Source: a virus
DNA: 35,589 nucleotides
Virus record (IMG/VR): IMGVR_UViG_3300050132_000506
Coordinates: 1-35,589 of that record
Direction: 5' to 3' (one strand)
Shown here piece after piece: positions 8,873-15,999 of this stretch. Both the position numbers and the translations under genes were made by a program. Below the pieces are notes generated by a model. That model ran no database searches. It was given only the letters and a program-made list of their open reading frames with translations, and was not told where the DNA came from. Every line of letters begins with the position of its first letter. Within the stretch, counting starts at the first letter, position 1.

Positions 8873-9084
8873 TGCTAACCAGCGTACGCACCCAACAACA
8901 CGACACCGTCGACGCCCTGTGCTGGCGCCATTACGGACGCACCGCAGGCGTAACCGAAACAGTGCTCGACGCCAACCTGGGGCTAGCCGATCACGGGCCG
9001 ATCTTGCCTCAAGGCCTGACCATCAACCTGCCAGATGCCCACGTCGTCGCACCCCAACGGCAGATGGTGAACCTATGGGACTGA
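8872..9084 (+). CDS. X: Tail protein X (LysM-like, P2 gpX family)
   Basis: This 70-residue protein has the size and fold pattern of gpX: a HDTVDALCWRHYGRT LysM-like start, then a GLADHGPILPQG loop and a hydrophobic strand, ending in VNLWD. In P2 it is an essential tail component of unclear exact position. The start overlaps the L stop codon in the arrangement TGATG, so translation is probably coupled. It sits between the head completion and lysis genes, as in P2. Confidence 0.9.
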   Translation: MLTSVRTQQHDTVDALCWRHYGRTAGVTETVLDANLGLADHGPILPQGLTINLPDAHVVAPQRQMVNLWD

Positions 9085-9111
9085 ACAACCGCCTCCCCGG
9101 AGCCTCCACCC

Positions 9112-9462
9112 ATGGCTGACCCAACCTCCAGCACACTCAGCGGCCTACTCGTAGGACTCGGCCTCGCAGGTGTTCCAATCGTCGACGGCGAAGCGCTATT
9201 CGGCGCCGTCCTTGGCGCTTGGCTGGTAGCCAGCACCAAGCAAAACCTCAAGGTCTGGCAACGCCTCGGCTCACTCCTGCTGTCTGCAGGCGTCGGCTAC
9301 CTGTTCGCGCCCATGGCGTTGGACCTCATGCCCGTCCTCACCAGCGGCGGCGCCGCGTTCGCCTGCGCTCTGCTCATCATTCCCATCAGTATCAAAGCCA
9401 TGATCTGGATCGAAAAAACCAGCCTGTGGGAAATCCTTCGTCGCATCAGAGGGGGTAGCTGA
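9112..9462 (+). CDS. Small membrane protein, holin-type (lysis cassette)
   Basis: The 116-residue protein has hydrophobic segments near residues 10-37 (SGLLVGLGLAGV into GAVLGAWLV), 50-75 and 78-97, and a basic tail RRIRGG. It lies directly before a second small membrane protein and the muramidase, a position where P2-like phages of Pseudomonas carry holin candidates. A holin would permeabilise the inner membrane at the end of infection to let the muramidase out. GGAG at 9099-9102 supports the ATG. Which of the two neighbouring membrane proteins is the holin and which an antiholin cannot be told from sequence. Confidence 0.72.
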   Translation: MADPTSSTLSGLLVGLGLAGVPIVDGEALFGAVLGAWLVASTKQNLKVWQRLGSLLLSAGVGYLFAPMALDLMPVLTSGGAAFACALLIIPISIKAMIWIEKTSLWEILRRIRGGS

Positions 9463-9463
9463 C

Positions 9464-9742
9464 ATGTCCACCCTCAACTTAGCCGTGGCGTTGATCACCG
9501 CAACGGCCTACCTCCTCAGCGCTTTGCGGCTGGCCTGCTACTGCAGGGGCGCATCACGCTTTCGCTGGGGCGTTTCACTGTCCGCCAGCCTGCTCGGCGC
9601 CGCCCTGTGCTTATCGGCGCTCGACATCCTCCTTTCCAAATCGCCAGTCAGTCTTTGGCACGGCGTCAGCACCGTACTGCTCTGCATCCTGATCTTTCGT
9701 TCACGCGGCAACGTCGCCGCCCTGTTGAGGCTAGACCTATGA
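9464..9742 (+). CDS. Small membrane protein, phage holin family 3-like
   Basis: The 92-residue protein has three hydrophobic segments, near residues 4-22, 32-54 and 60-79, with basic residues between (RGASRFRW) and at the end (FRSRGN). This resembles the putative 3-TM holins next to the muramidase in Pseudomonas P2-like phages. It starts one base after the previous gene with GAGGGGGT as ribosome site, and its TGA overlaps the muramidase ATG (ATGA). It may act as holin or as modulator of its neighbour. Confidence 0.75.
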   Translation: MSTLNLAVALITATAYLLSALRLACYCRGASRFRWGVSLSASLLGAALCLSALDILLSKSPVSLWHGVSTVLLCILIFRSRGNVAALLRLDL

Positions 9743-10584
9743 CCGCCACACTCCGTCACGGCGACCGCTCACAAGCCGTGCGCAACCTACAAAAACAACT
9801 CAACGCCAACGGCGCCGACCTCAACGTAGACGCCGACTATGGCGACATCACCGAGATTGCTGTCCGCGTCTATCAGCTGAGCGTCGGCTTGGTCAGCGAT
9901 GGTATCGCCGGGCCAAAAACCTTTGCCAGCCTTTCAGGGATACCCAGTGATCAACTGCTGAAACACGCTGACCTGGTCAACGCCGCGCTACGCCTCAACG
10001 TATCGCTGGCCAGCCTCTACGCGGTCAACGAAGTCGAGTCCAACGGGCTGGGTTTTCTCGCCAACGGCAAACCGGTAATACTTTTTGAGCGGCACATCAT
10101 GTACCGCCAGCTAGCAACTCCCCGGCTGGAAACAGACGACGCCGACGAACTCCAGCGCCACGCCGACCAGCTCGCCGCCCTCAACCCTGCCCTTATCAAC
10201 AAAACACCAGGCGGTTACGCAGGCGGAACGGCAGAACACCAACGGCTCAGCACCGCCCGCTTGCTTGACGACACCGCCGCTCTGGAATCCACCTCATGGG
10301 GCGTGTTCCAGATCATGGGTCTCCACTGGCCGCGTCTGGGCTATCCCAACGTCCAAACCTTCGCCACCGCCATGCACACCAACGAAATGCTGCAGCTCGA
10401 GGCCTTCGTGCGCTTTATCGAAACAGACCCCGCGCTGCACAAGGCGTTGAAGCTGCGCCGATGGGCCGACTTCGCGAAACAATACAACGGGCCGAACTAC
10501 CAACGTAATGCCTATGACAGCAAGCTGCAGCGCGCTTTCGAGCGCCATGCGGGCTATCTCGGCGATTCGGAGCAAGCCGCATGA
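9739..10584 (+). CDS. Endolysin: N-acetylmuramidase with peptidoglycan-binding domain
   Basis: The 281-residue lysis enzyme has an N-terminal peptidoglycan-binding domain (residues 1-66, with GIAGPKTFASL) and a muramidase domain of the type long annotated as DUF3380. The likely catalytic acid is within AVNEVESNG (Glu98/Glu100), followed by ILFERHIMYR and the STSWGVFQIMG block. It should cleave the glycan backbone after holin action. There is no signal peptide, so export depends on a holin. ATG at 9739 overlaps the preceding stop; the frame is open upstream to 9607 but that is the shadow of the membrane-protein gene. Confidence 0.92.
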   Translation: MTATLRHGDRSQAVRNLQKQLNANGADLNVDADYGDITEIAVRVYQLSVGLVSDGIAGPKTFASLSGIPSDQLLKHADLVNAALRLNVSLASLYAVNEVESNGLGFLANGKPVILFERHIMYRQLATPRLETDDADELQRHADQLAALNPALINKTPGGYAGGTAEHQRLSTARLLDDTAALESTSWGVFQIMGLHWPRLGYPNVQTFATAMHTNEMLQLEAFVRFIETDPALHKALKLRRWADFAKQYNGPNYQRNAYDSKLQRAFERHAGYLGDSEQAA

Positions 10585-10787
10585 TTGATCTCGACCGAGT
10601 GCGAAAACTCAAGGTTCAGGATGGCGATTTGTTGATTGTGCCCGCCGAAACCGAAGAACAGGGCATGCATGACCTGATCGAAGCACTGCGCTACGTCATG
10701 CCCAATGCCAAGGTCATCGTCGCGAGGGGGCCGCTCGATCAACTCGACATCGGCGCCATGAACGACGCGGGCTGGTACCGGGCATGA
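10581..10787 (+). CDS. Conserved small protein of the lysis cassette, unknown function
   Basis: This 68-residue acidic, soluble protein has alternating strands and helices (DGDLLIVPAETEEQ; MPNAKVIVARGPLDQLDIG). It overlaps the muramidase stop by ATGA and its own TGA overlaps the ATG of the i-spanin gene, so it is an integral part of the coupled lysis operon. I do not recognise a family. It might be a regulator or be only loosely tied to lysis. Confidence 0.75.
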   Translation: MIDLDRVRKLKVQDGDLLIVPAETEEQGMHDLIEALRYVMPNAKVIVARGPLDQLDIGAMNDAGWYRA

Positions 10788-11227
10788 CCACCCTGCGGCA
10801 AGTCTTGTACGGCGTTGCACTGCTCGGTTCACTGGCACTGCTGCTGTGGGGCCAAGGCCAGCGGATCAAAGTGGCCGAAGGCGTATCGCTTGCAGCAGAA
10901 AACGAGGCCATCAGCGCCCGTGCCGATGCCGGCCGCAACCTGGCCACGTCGAACACCCTGCAAACCACGCTTAACCAGGAACGCAGCGCCCAGACCCTAT
11001 TGCGCCAACAACACGACCAACTGCGCAGAGGCCTGGCCCTACGCGAAAAACAAATAGAGGTATTAAAACGTGAAAACGCCGAACTCCATCTATGGGCTCT
11101 ACAGCCTCTGCCTGCTGCTGCTCGCTGGCTGCGCGAGCGCCCCGCCTTCACCGGCGCCGACGCTTATCGTCAGTGGCTGTCCAGCCGTAGTGCCATGCAA
11201 CCTGCCGGCGACGAACCCAACCCATAA
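10784..11227 (+). CDS. lysB: Inner-membrane spanin (LysB/Rz-like)
   Basis: The 147-residue protein has one N-terminal transmembrane segment (residues 8-23, YGVALLGSLALLLWG) followed by a long periplasmic coiled coil (residues 28-105, rich in Glu, Gln, Leu and Arg). This is the Rz-type i-spanin plan. It would join with the outer-membrane spanin encoded in the same DNA to fuse the membranes in the last step of lysis. The C-terminal third (WALQPLPAAARWLRERPAF) is the LysB-type tail. Its second half overlaps lysC in another frame. Confidence 0.88.
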   Translation: MTTLRQVLYGVALLGSLALLLWGQGQRIKVAEGVSLAAENEAISARADAGRNLATSNTLQTTLNQERSAQTLLRQQHDQLRRGLALREKQIEVLKRENAELHLWALQPLPAAARWLRERPAFTGADAYRQWLSSRSAMQPAGDEPNP

Positions 11228-11327
11228 CGGCGCGCTGCTCACTGACCAGGAGCGAGTTGAATCGGCGTGGTCCGAATGTGCAGCGCAAGTCGACATGGTC
11301 TATCGGCAACAGCAGGTCACCCAATGA
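11070..11327 (+). CDS. lysC: Outer-membrane spanin lipoprotein (LysC/Rz1-like), nested in lysB
   Basis: The 85-residue lipoprotein starts at a GTG inside lysB, in the +1 frame relative to it, with AGAGG at about 11056-11060 as ribosome site. The signal sequence YSLCLLLLAG-C puts the lipobox Cys at residue 21, and the mature protein begins with a Pro-rich stretch (ASAPPSPAP), the hallmark of Rz1/LysC o-spanins. It extends 100 bases past lysB, longer than the fully embedded lambda Rz1. The stop overlaps the ATG of R (ATGA). Confidence 0.88.
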   Translation: MKTPNSIYGLYSLCLLLLAGCASAPPSPAPTLIVSGCPAVVPCNLPATNPTHNGALLTDQERVESAWSECAAQVDMVYRQQQVTQ

Positions 11328-11857
11328 ACAAACCCGACAGCCTCCGCACCCATCTTCTGGCCGCCGTACGCGAACTCCAACACGACCCCGACCGCCTGCT
11401 GATCTTTATCGACAACGGCAACATCCGGTGCACCGCAGCCACCAGCCTGTCATTCGAATACACCTACGACCTGCAAATCATCCTCACCGACTTTGCCGGC
11501 CACCCCGACAGCGTCATGCTGCCGCTACTGGGCTGGGTGCGCGTCAACCAATCTGAACTGTTGGCCAACCTTGAAAAGTCAGCCACCGGCATCCGCTTTG
11601 AGGCAGACGTCCTCAACAACAGCAAAGTAGACCTGAGCCTCACACTGCCGCTCACCGAGCGCGTTATCGTCAAGCTACAGCCTGACGGTACCTACGACGT
11701 GCGCCACGCCGCAGAACCGCAATACACCGCCTACCAAGAAACTGGACTGGTACAAGTCTTCGCCCAGGGCGAACTACTAGCCGAGTGGCAGCCACCGCAA
11801 GCAGGCGACGCAATGGCGTTGACCACGCCGCATCCAAAGCCACCACGTCATGAGTGA
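11324..11857 (+). CDS. R: Tail completion protein (P2 gpR family)
   Basis: The 177-residue protein corresponds to P2 gpR (about 155), needed to finish the tail so it can join the head. The typical N-terminus (MNKPDSLRTHLLAAV, then DRLLIFIDNGNI) and the FEYTYDLQIILTDFAG block are visible. The ATG at 11324 overlaps the lysC stop; in-frame upstream codons have no ribosome site. The last 8 bases overlap S. No oddities. Confidence 0.92.
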   Translation: MNKPDSLRTHLLAAVRELQHDPDRLLIFIDNGNIRCTAATSLSFEYTYDLQIILTDFAGHPDSVMLPLLGWVRVNQSELLANLEKSATGIRFEADVLNNSKVDLSLTLPLTERVIVKLQPDGTYDVRHAAEPQYTAYQETGLVQVFAQGELLAEWQPPQAGDAMALTTPHPKPPRHE

Positions 11858-12305
11858 TCTAGAAGCGCTGGAAGACTGGGTCGGTGTCCTGCTCAACAAA
11901 CTTGAGCCCGCCGCCCGCAGCAACCTGGCCCGCTCCATCGCCCAACAGCTAAGGCGCAGCCAGCAGCAACGCATCACCGCCCAGCGCACGCCATCAGGCA
12001 GCAAGTTTGCGCCACGAAAACAGCGCAATTTGCGGGGTAAACAGGGGCGTATTAAGCACAAAGCGAAGATGTTTAAAAAGCTGCGCACTGCCCGGTACCT
12101 GAAGGCCAAGGGCGATGCGAACGCCATTACGGTTGGGTTTACTGGACGAATTGCTCGTATCGCAAGGGTGCACCAGTACGGCTTAAAAGACCGCCCTGAA
12201 AACGGTGCGCCTGATGTCCGATATTCGAAGCGGGAACAGCTGGGGTTTAGTGCCGCGGATCTGGAGATGGTCCGCGACAGTTTGTTGAAGCATTTGAGTG
12301 AGTAA
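11850..12305 (+). CDS. S: Tail completion/virion morphogenesis protein (P2 gpS family)
   Basis: The 151 residues match gpS length. Features are the N-terminal LEALEDWVGVLLNKLEP helix, a very basic middle (PRKQRNLRGKQGRIKHKAKMF is split around residues 55-75), the VGFTGRIARIARVHQYG block and the C-terminal LGFSAADLEMVRDSLLKHL found throughout the family. It is the last gene of the O operon. Beyond its stop the strand enters an oppositely oriented accessory gene after 20 bases with no clear terminator. Confidence 0.93.
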   Translation: MSDLEALEDWVGVLLNKLEPAARSNLARSIAQQLRRSQQQRITAQRTPSGSKFAPRKQRNLRGKQGRIKHKAKMFKKLRTARYLKAKGDANAITVGFTGRIARIARVHQYGLKDRPENGAPDVRYSKREQLGFSAADLEMVRDSLLKHLSE

Positions 12306-12325
12306 ATCATTCGGGCCGTGCGAGG

Positions 12326-13252
12326 TTAGCCCTTCCCGCAAACACCAGGCTTGAAGTCATATTTTCCGTCTTTTAAAAGCGTCGCGACTATTATTTTCCC
12401 AAATGGTAGTAATGAGACCGAAACGCCTTCTTTTTTCTCTAATCCGCATTCTTCACCGTTGGTATGGAATGAAGAAAAAACTATTAGCCCTTGAGCCGTT
12501 TTCGTTAACTTATCCTTACCAAAAAAAATCTCTACAAAATTCAGAGACCCGAGGACAAGAAAAGCCAAGCCTATCGCCAAGGCATATTCGTTCAATAACT
12601 TCACCGGACGATGCGGCATTCGGGATGGGAAGCGGCGAAAAACAATCCTCACGGCTCGTGTGTGGTTTTCCAGCGCCTTGCCCACGTTGGTTCTTACCAC
12701 AACGTTAATGACTTGGGCAATGTACACCACAGTGCAGATTATTACCAATATATAATAGTAAATAAACAACGCGCCCACTCCAGTTAGCAGACGCTGTGCA
12801 GCCGGCAAATTTTCTGCCCGAGTGTGTGTCGTCTCAACGACGATCGCATCAGCATAGATACTCGCGATGATTGTTACGGCTATTGCCATGATACTGGCAG
12901 CCCACTTAAGCCAAGGGTAATGTTTCTTTATCAATGACACCAAGTCAAATTTTACTGCCAGAAGAGCAATAGGGGTTACTGTGACAATACCTAAAAGAGC
13001 CGTTCCGAGGGGCTTTACGGTATCGACTCCCAAATACATAAGGGCGGTTAGTCCATACAGCAGAAAAGAGCTTGACCATATCACGCAGCAGATTAAATCT
13101 TCTACTGTGGCAGATTTCAAATAGATGGCGGATCTTTTTGTCTGCCGCGCCAGCTTACGAAAATTATCCATATCATTGTAGTGATTATAAACACCGCTCA
13201 ACACTGGAATTAGAAAATAGATTATCAGTAAACAGGTAATCGGCTTTAACAT
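12326..13252 (-). CDS. Six-TM membrane protein, accessory gene (moron) between S and V
   Basis: I do not recognise the family. The 308-residue protein has hydrophobic segments near residues 5-22, 52-75, 83-101, 115-138, 156-186 and 222-243, then a 65-residue soluble tail containing three Cys (268... region EECG and the final VCGKG). The gene is visibly AT-richer than its neighbours and runs against the late operon. An AAGG ribosome site precedes the ATG, and an AT-rich upstream stretch with TATGAAT could be its own -10, so expression from the prophage is likely. P2 has nothing at this place. Membrane-bound prophage accessory genes are often superinfection-exclusion or abortive-infection factors, but that role is inference here. 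Confidence 0.75.
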   Translation of the reverse strand: MLKPITCLLIIYFLIPVLSGVYNHYNDMDNFRKLARQTKRSAIYLKSATVEDLICCVIWSSSFLLYGLTALMYLGVDTVKPLGTALLGIVTVTPIALLAVKFDLVSLIKKHYPWLKWAASIMAIAVTIIASIYADAIVVETTHTRAENLPAAQRLLTGVGALFIYYYILVIICTVVYIAQVINVVVRTNVGKALENHTRAVRIVFRRFPSRMPHRPVKLLNEYALAIGLAFLVLGSLNFVEIFFGKDKLTKTAQGLIVFSSFHTNGEECGLEKKEGVSVSLLPFGKIIVATLLKDGKYDFKPGVCGKG

Positions 13253-13366
13253 GTCGTTACCTTAGCGATAAATTCATATCTTTATCGGCCACACATTACA
13301 AAACTTAAAAAATCACCTGAGTTAGTACTGGCATCACGATTGGAGTTGAGCCGATTTCGGATAGAA

Positions 13367-13444
13367 TCAACTTGCAGCCTGCAACTTCTTCCACTCCCGA
13401 TCCACCGCCCTCTTCGCACTGGCCTTAGCTCGATAGGCTTTCAC
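13367..13444 (-). pseudogene. Relic of a gene D C-terminus
   Basis: Read on the minus strand, 25 codons from 13444 down to a TGA at 13367-13369 encode a peptide whose core SAKRAVDREWKKL matches the C-terminus of gpD in this window (TAKRAVDREQRKL) at equal spacing, with a Tyr six residues ahead in both. A TAG lies in frame directly upstream, so it is not an intact gene. It points the same way as the six-TM gene that follows it, suggesting that the accessory gene arrived with the end of a D gene. Confidence 0.7.
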
Positions 13445-13464
13445 CTAGGCCGGCGCAGGGTTCG

Positions 13465-13486
13465 TTGTAGCCCTGCCCACTACAAC
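13465..13486. promoter_or_regulatory. Ogr/Delta-type late activator site upstream of V
   Basis: TTGTAG (13465-13470) and CTACAA (13480-13485) form a perfect 6-bp inverted repeat; TGTA and TACA are 11 bases apart, as in the sites upstream of O and FI. Its centre is only about 56 bases from the V start codon. CAATAT at 13519-13524 is a possible -10. Confidence 0.75.
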
Positions 13487-13530
13487 CCTATCTAGCTGCA
13501 CCCCGCACGCGCGAACGCCAATATGGCGGC

Positions 13531-14133
13531 ATGAACGATTTCGCCGCTTTAGCCCGCATGCTCGAAAATTTGATCCGCTTCGGAACCATCGCCGAAGTCC
13601 AGATGAAACCGCCCCGTGTCCGCGTTAAAACCGGCGAGTTGCTTACCGGCTGGCTGCCTTGGCTGGCATTACGCGCCGGTGCAGATGTCGACTGGGACCC
13701 GCCGACTGTTGATGAGCAGGTCATCTTGCTAAGTCCCTCCGGCCAACTGGCTAACGGTGTCGTTATCACTGGTATTTACTGCGATGCGATACCTGCCAAC
13801 GGCGACCGTGCCGGCTTGCACCGCCGCACCTATCGCGACGGTACGGTTATCGAATACGACAGCGTTGCGCATCATCTGAGCGCGGTCCTGGTTGAAGGCG
13901 GTACTACCGATCTAATCAGTAAGGGCGGGATTCACATTGTGGGTTCGATCACCCATGAGGGGGATTACACCCAGCAGGGGAATTTCACTCAAACAGGCAG
14001 TTACGACCAAACCGGCGACCAAAATATCAGCGGCTCTGTTACCGCTTCCGCCGACGTGATTGCTGCGGGAGTAAGTTTGGTTGGCCACCTCCACGTCGGC
14101 AACCTTGGTGCCCCAACGAGCCCACCGCTATGA
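13531..14133 (+). CDS. V: Baseplate assembly protein / tail spike (P2 gpV family)
   Basis: The 200-residue protein is the P2 gpV homologue (about 211 residues), the trimeric membrane-piercing spike under the baseplate. The N-terminal OB-type domain aligns (LARMLENLIRFGTIAEV; WLPWLALRAGADVDWDPPTVDEQVILLSPSG; GVVITGIY). The C-terminal third is a beta-helix of short repeats (THEGDYTQQGNFTQTGSYDQ), ending near the apex motif VGHLHVG, whose HxH can hold iron in P2. The ATG at 13531 has no ribosome site ahead of it. It starts the V-W-J-I-H-G operon. Confidence 0.95.
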   Translation: MNDFAALARMLENLIRFGTIAEVQMKPPRVRVKTGELLTGWLPWLALRAGADVDWDPPTVDEQVILLSPSGQLANGVVITGIYCDAIPANGDRAGLHRRTYRDGTVIEYDSVAHHLSAVLVEGGTTDLISKGGIHIVGSITHEGDYTQQGNFTQTGSYDQTGDQNISGSVTASADVIAAGVSLVGHLHVGNLGAPTSPPL

Positions 14134-14474
14134 ACCGAGAAACCGGAGCGGCGCTCGATCTGCATGCCCACATCAGCCAATCCATCGTCGATATTTTGGG
14201 TACCCGGATCGGTACGCGAATCATGCGTCGGGAGTACGGCAGCCTTTTGCCTGAACTCATCGATGAGCCATTCAACGACGTCACTCGATTACGGGTTTAT
14301 GCAGCCATCGCTATGGCGGTTATCCGCTGGGAACCGCGCATTGGCTTGACCCGCGTGCAGTTTTTCGGCGTGACCTTGGCCGGCAATGTTGTGTTTGACC
14401 TGGACGGCACGTTGATTGACGGAAACGCGCCTCAGAGCCTGAGCATTCCGCTGCAGCTGGGGGCCAGCGTATGA
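14130..14474 (+). CDS. W: Baseplate wedge protein (P2 gpW, gp25-like)
   Basis: The 114 residues match gpW (about 115), a member of the T4 gp25/lysozyme-like baseplate family that links the tail tube base to the sheath and wedge. The conserved block is LGTRIGTRIMRREYGSLLPELID, with the EYGS motif seen throughout the family. It overlaps V and J by ATGA junctions, implying coupled translation. Confidence 0.95.
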   Translation: MNRETGAALDLHAHISQSIVDILGTRIGTRIMRREYGSLLPELIDEPFNDVTRLRVYAAIAMAVIRWEPRIGLTRVQFFGVTLAGNVVFDLDGTLIDGNAPQSLSIPLQLGASV

Positions 14475-15385
14475 ACACTTTTACTGCTATCGACCTCAGC
14501 CAATTGCCTGCCCCCCAAGTGGTCGAGCAGATCGACTATGAGCAGATATTGAATGAGCGCAAAGCCTTTGCCATCAGCCTTTGGCCAGAAGACCAGCAAG
14601 CAGAAATTGCCGGACGCCTGGCGCTGGAATCAGAACCGCTGACCAAGCTGCTGCAGGAGAACGCCTACCGTGAAATGCTGTGGCGCCAGCGCGTAAACGA
14701 GGCGGCTCAGGCAAATCTGTTGTCTTCGGCCAAGAGAAGCGACCTGGAACAACTGGTCGCTAACTTCAATGTGCGCCGCTTGATCATTCAGCCGGGCAAC
14801 CCGACAGCTGTACCGCCGATACCAGAGACGAAAGAAAGCGACGACAGCCTGCGCGAACGCGGACAAATGGCGTGGGAGGGCCTGAGTACTGCTGGACCAC
14901 GCAACAGCTATATCTTTCACGCCCGCAACGCCGATGGGCGTGTGGCCGACGCTACGGCAGTAAGCCCAACACCCGCCGTAGTGGTCGTCACGGTGCAATC
15001 AGCTCTCGGTGACGGCAATGCCGACCCTGAGCTGCTTCGCATCGTCGCCGCTTACCTGAGCGACGAAGACCGGCGCCCTGTGGCTGATCGGTTGACAGTG
15101 CAAGGTGCCGAAATTATTGAATACGCGGTCTCGGCCACGCTGTACCTGAGCACCCTAGGTCCGGAGTCGGAGCCAATCCTCAAAGCCGCAGAAAAGCGCC
15201 TGCAGAAATACACCCAGCAGCGCCGACGCTTAGGCATGAGCATTTCCGAATCGGCACTGCATGCGGCGTTGCATGTCGAGGGCGTGCGTAAGGTCGCGCT
15301 ACATGAGTGGATAGACATCAGCGCAACCGACTCCCAAGCGCCTTACTGCACAGCGATTCGCCTCAGCATCGGCGGCCAAGAATGA
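14471..15385 (+). CDS. J: Baseplate wedge protein (P2 gpJ family)
   Basis: The 304 residues match gpJ (about 302), the baseplate J-like wedge protein. Recognisable stretches are the N-terminal IDLSQLPAPQVVEQIDYEQIL, the LLQENAYREMLWRQRVNEAAQ helix and the ERGQMAWEGLSTAGPRNSYI block. It forms the wedge arms with gpI and gpW. The stop overlaps the ATG of I. Confidence 0.95.
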   Translation: MNTFTAIDLSQLPAPQVVEQIDYEQILNERKAFAISLWPEDQQAEIAGRLALESEPLTKLLQENAYREMLWRQRVNEAAQANLLSSAKRSDLEQLVANFNVRRLIIQPGNPTAVPPIPETKESDDSLRERGQMAWEGLSTAGPRNSYIFHARNADGRVADATAVSPTPAVVVVTVQSALGDGNADPELLRIVAAYLSDEDRRPVADRLTVQGAEIIEYAVSATLYLSTLGPESEPILKAAEKRLQKYTQQRRRLGMSISESALHAALHVEGVRKVALHEWIDISATDSQAPYCTAIRLSIGGQE

Positions 15386-15999
15386 ACGACCGGTCGTTGC
15401 TGCCACGCAATGCCAGCCAATTGGAGCACCTTGCGGCCCAGGCACTGGCGCAAATCCAGTTGGTGCCGGTTCCGTTGCGTGATCTGTACAACCCCGATAC
15501 CTGCCCGCTGGAGCTTCTGCCGTACTTGGCGTGGGCATTTTCGGTAGACCGTTGGGACAGTCAGTGGCCAGAAACGGCGAAGCGCTCTGCGATCCGCTCG
15601 GCGTATTTCATCCACTCCCGCAAAGGCACTATCGGCGCTCTACGGCGGGTTGTTGAGCCGCTGGGCTATTTGATCGAAGTCAGCGAGTGGTGGGAAACCA
15701 TACCGCTTGGGACACCTGGCACATTCATGCTCGAAGTCGGCGTACTCGACACCGGCATCACCGAGGAAATGTACCTCGAACTGGCCGCGCTCATCGACGA
15801 CGCCAAGCCGCTTACCCGACACCTCACAGGGCTGGCTATCAGCCTGGGCATTACCGGCCAGATCAACATCGGCGCCTGCCTGTACGAGGGCGACGAGACC
15901 GACGTGTTTCCACCCCCGCAACACGACATTGAAATCGCTGGGCATATCAGCCTGAGCGGCGGCGAACACAGCATCGACACTTTGGACGTTTACCCATGA
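15382..15999 (+). CDS. I: Baseplate/tail protein I (P2 gpI family)
   Basis: The 205-residue protein (P2 gpI about 176) has the family signature LPYLAWAFSVDRWDSQWPE and RSAYFIHSRKGTIGALRRVVEPLGY. gpI connects the wedge to the tail fibre. The extra length is a C-terminal extension after about residue 170 (acidic, GDETDVFPPPQHD). The ATG at 15382 overlaps the J stop; upstream in-frame codons were not used. Confidence 0.93.
   Translation: MNDRSLLPRNASQLEHLAAQALAQIQLVPVPLRDLYNPDTCPLELLPYLAWAFSVDRWDSQWPETAKRSAIRSAYFIHSRKGTIGALRRVVEPLGYLIEVSEWWETIPLGTPGTFMLEVGVLDTGITEEMYLELAALIDDAKPLTRHLTGLAISLGITGQINIGACLYEGDETDVFPPPQHDIEIAGHISLSGGEHSIDTLDVYP

Noticed and set aside
13516-13528. Small CGCC/GGCG hairpin before V
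   Set aside because: Only four base pairs in GC-rich sequence; expected by chance.
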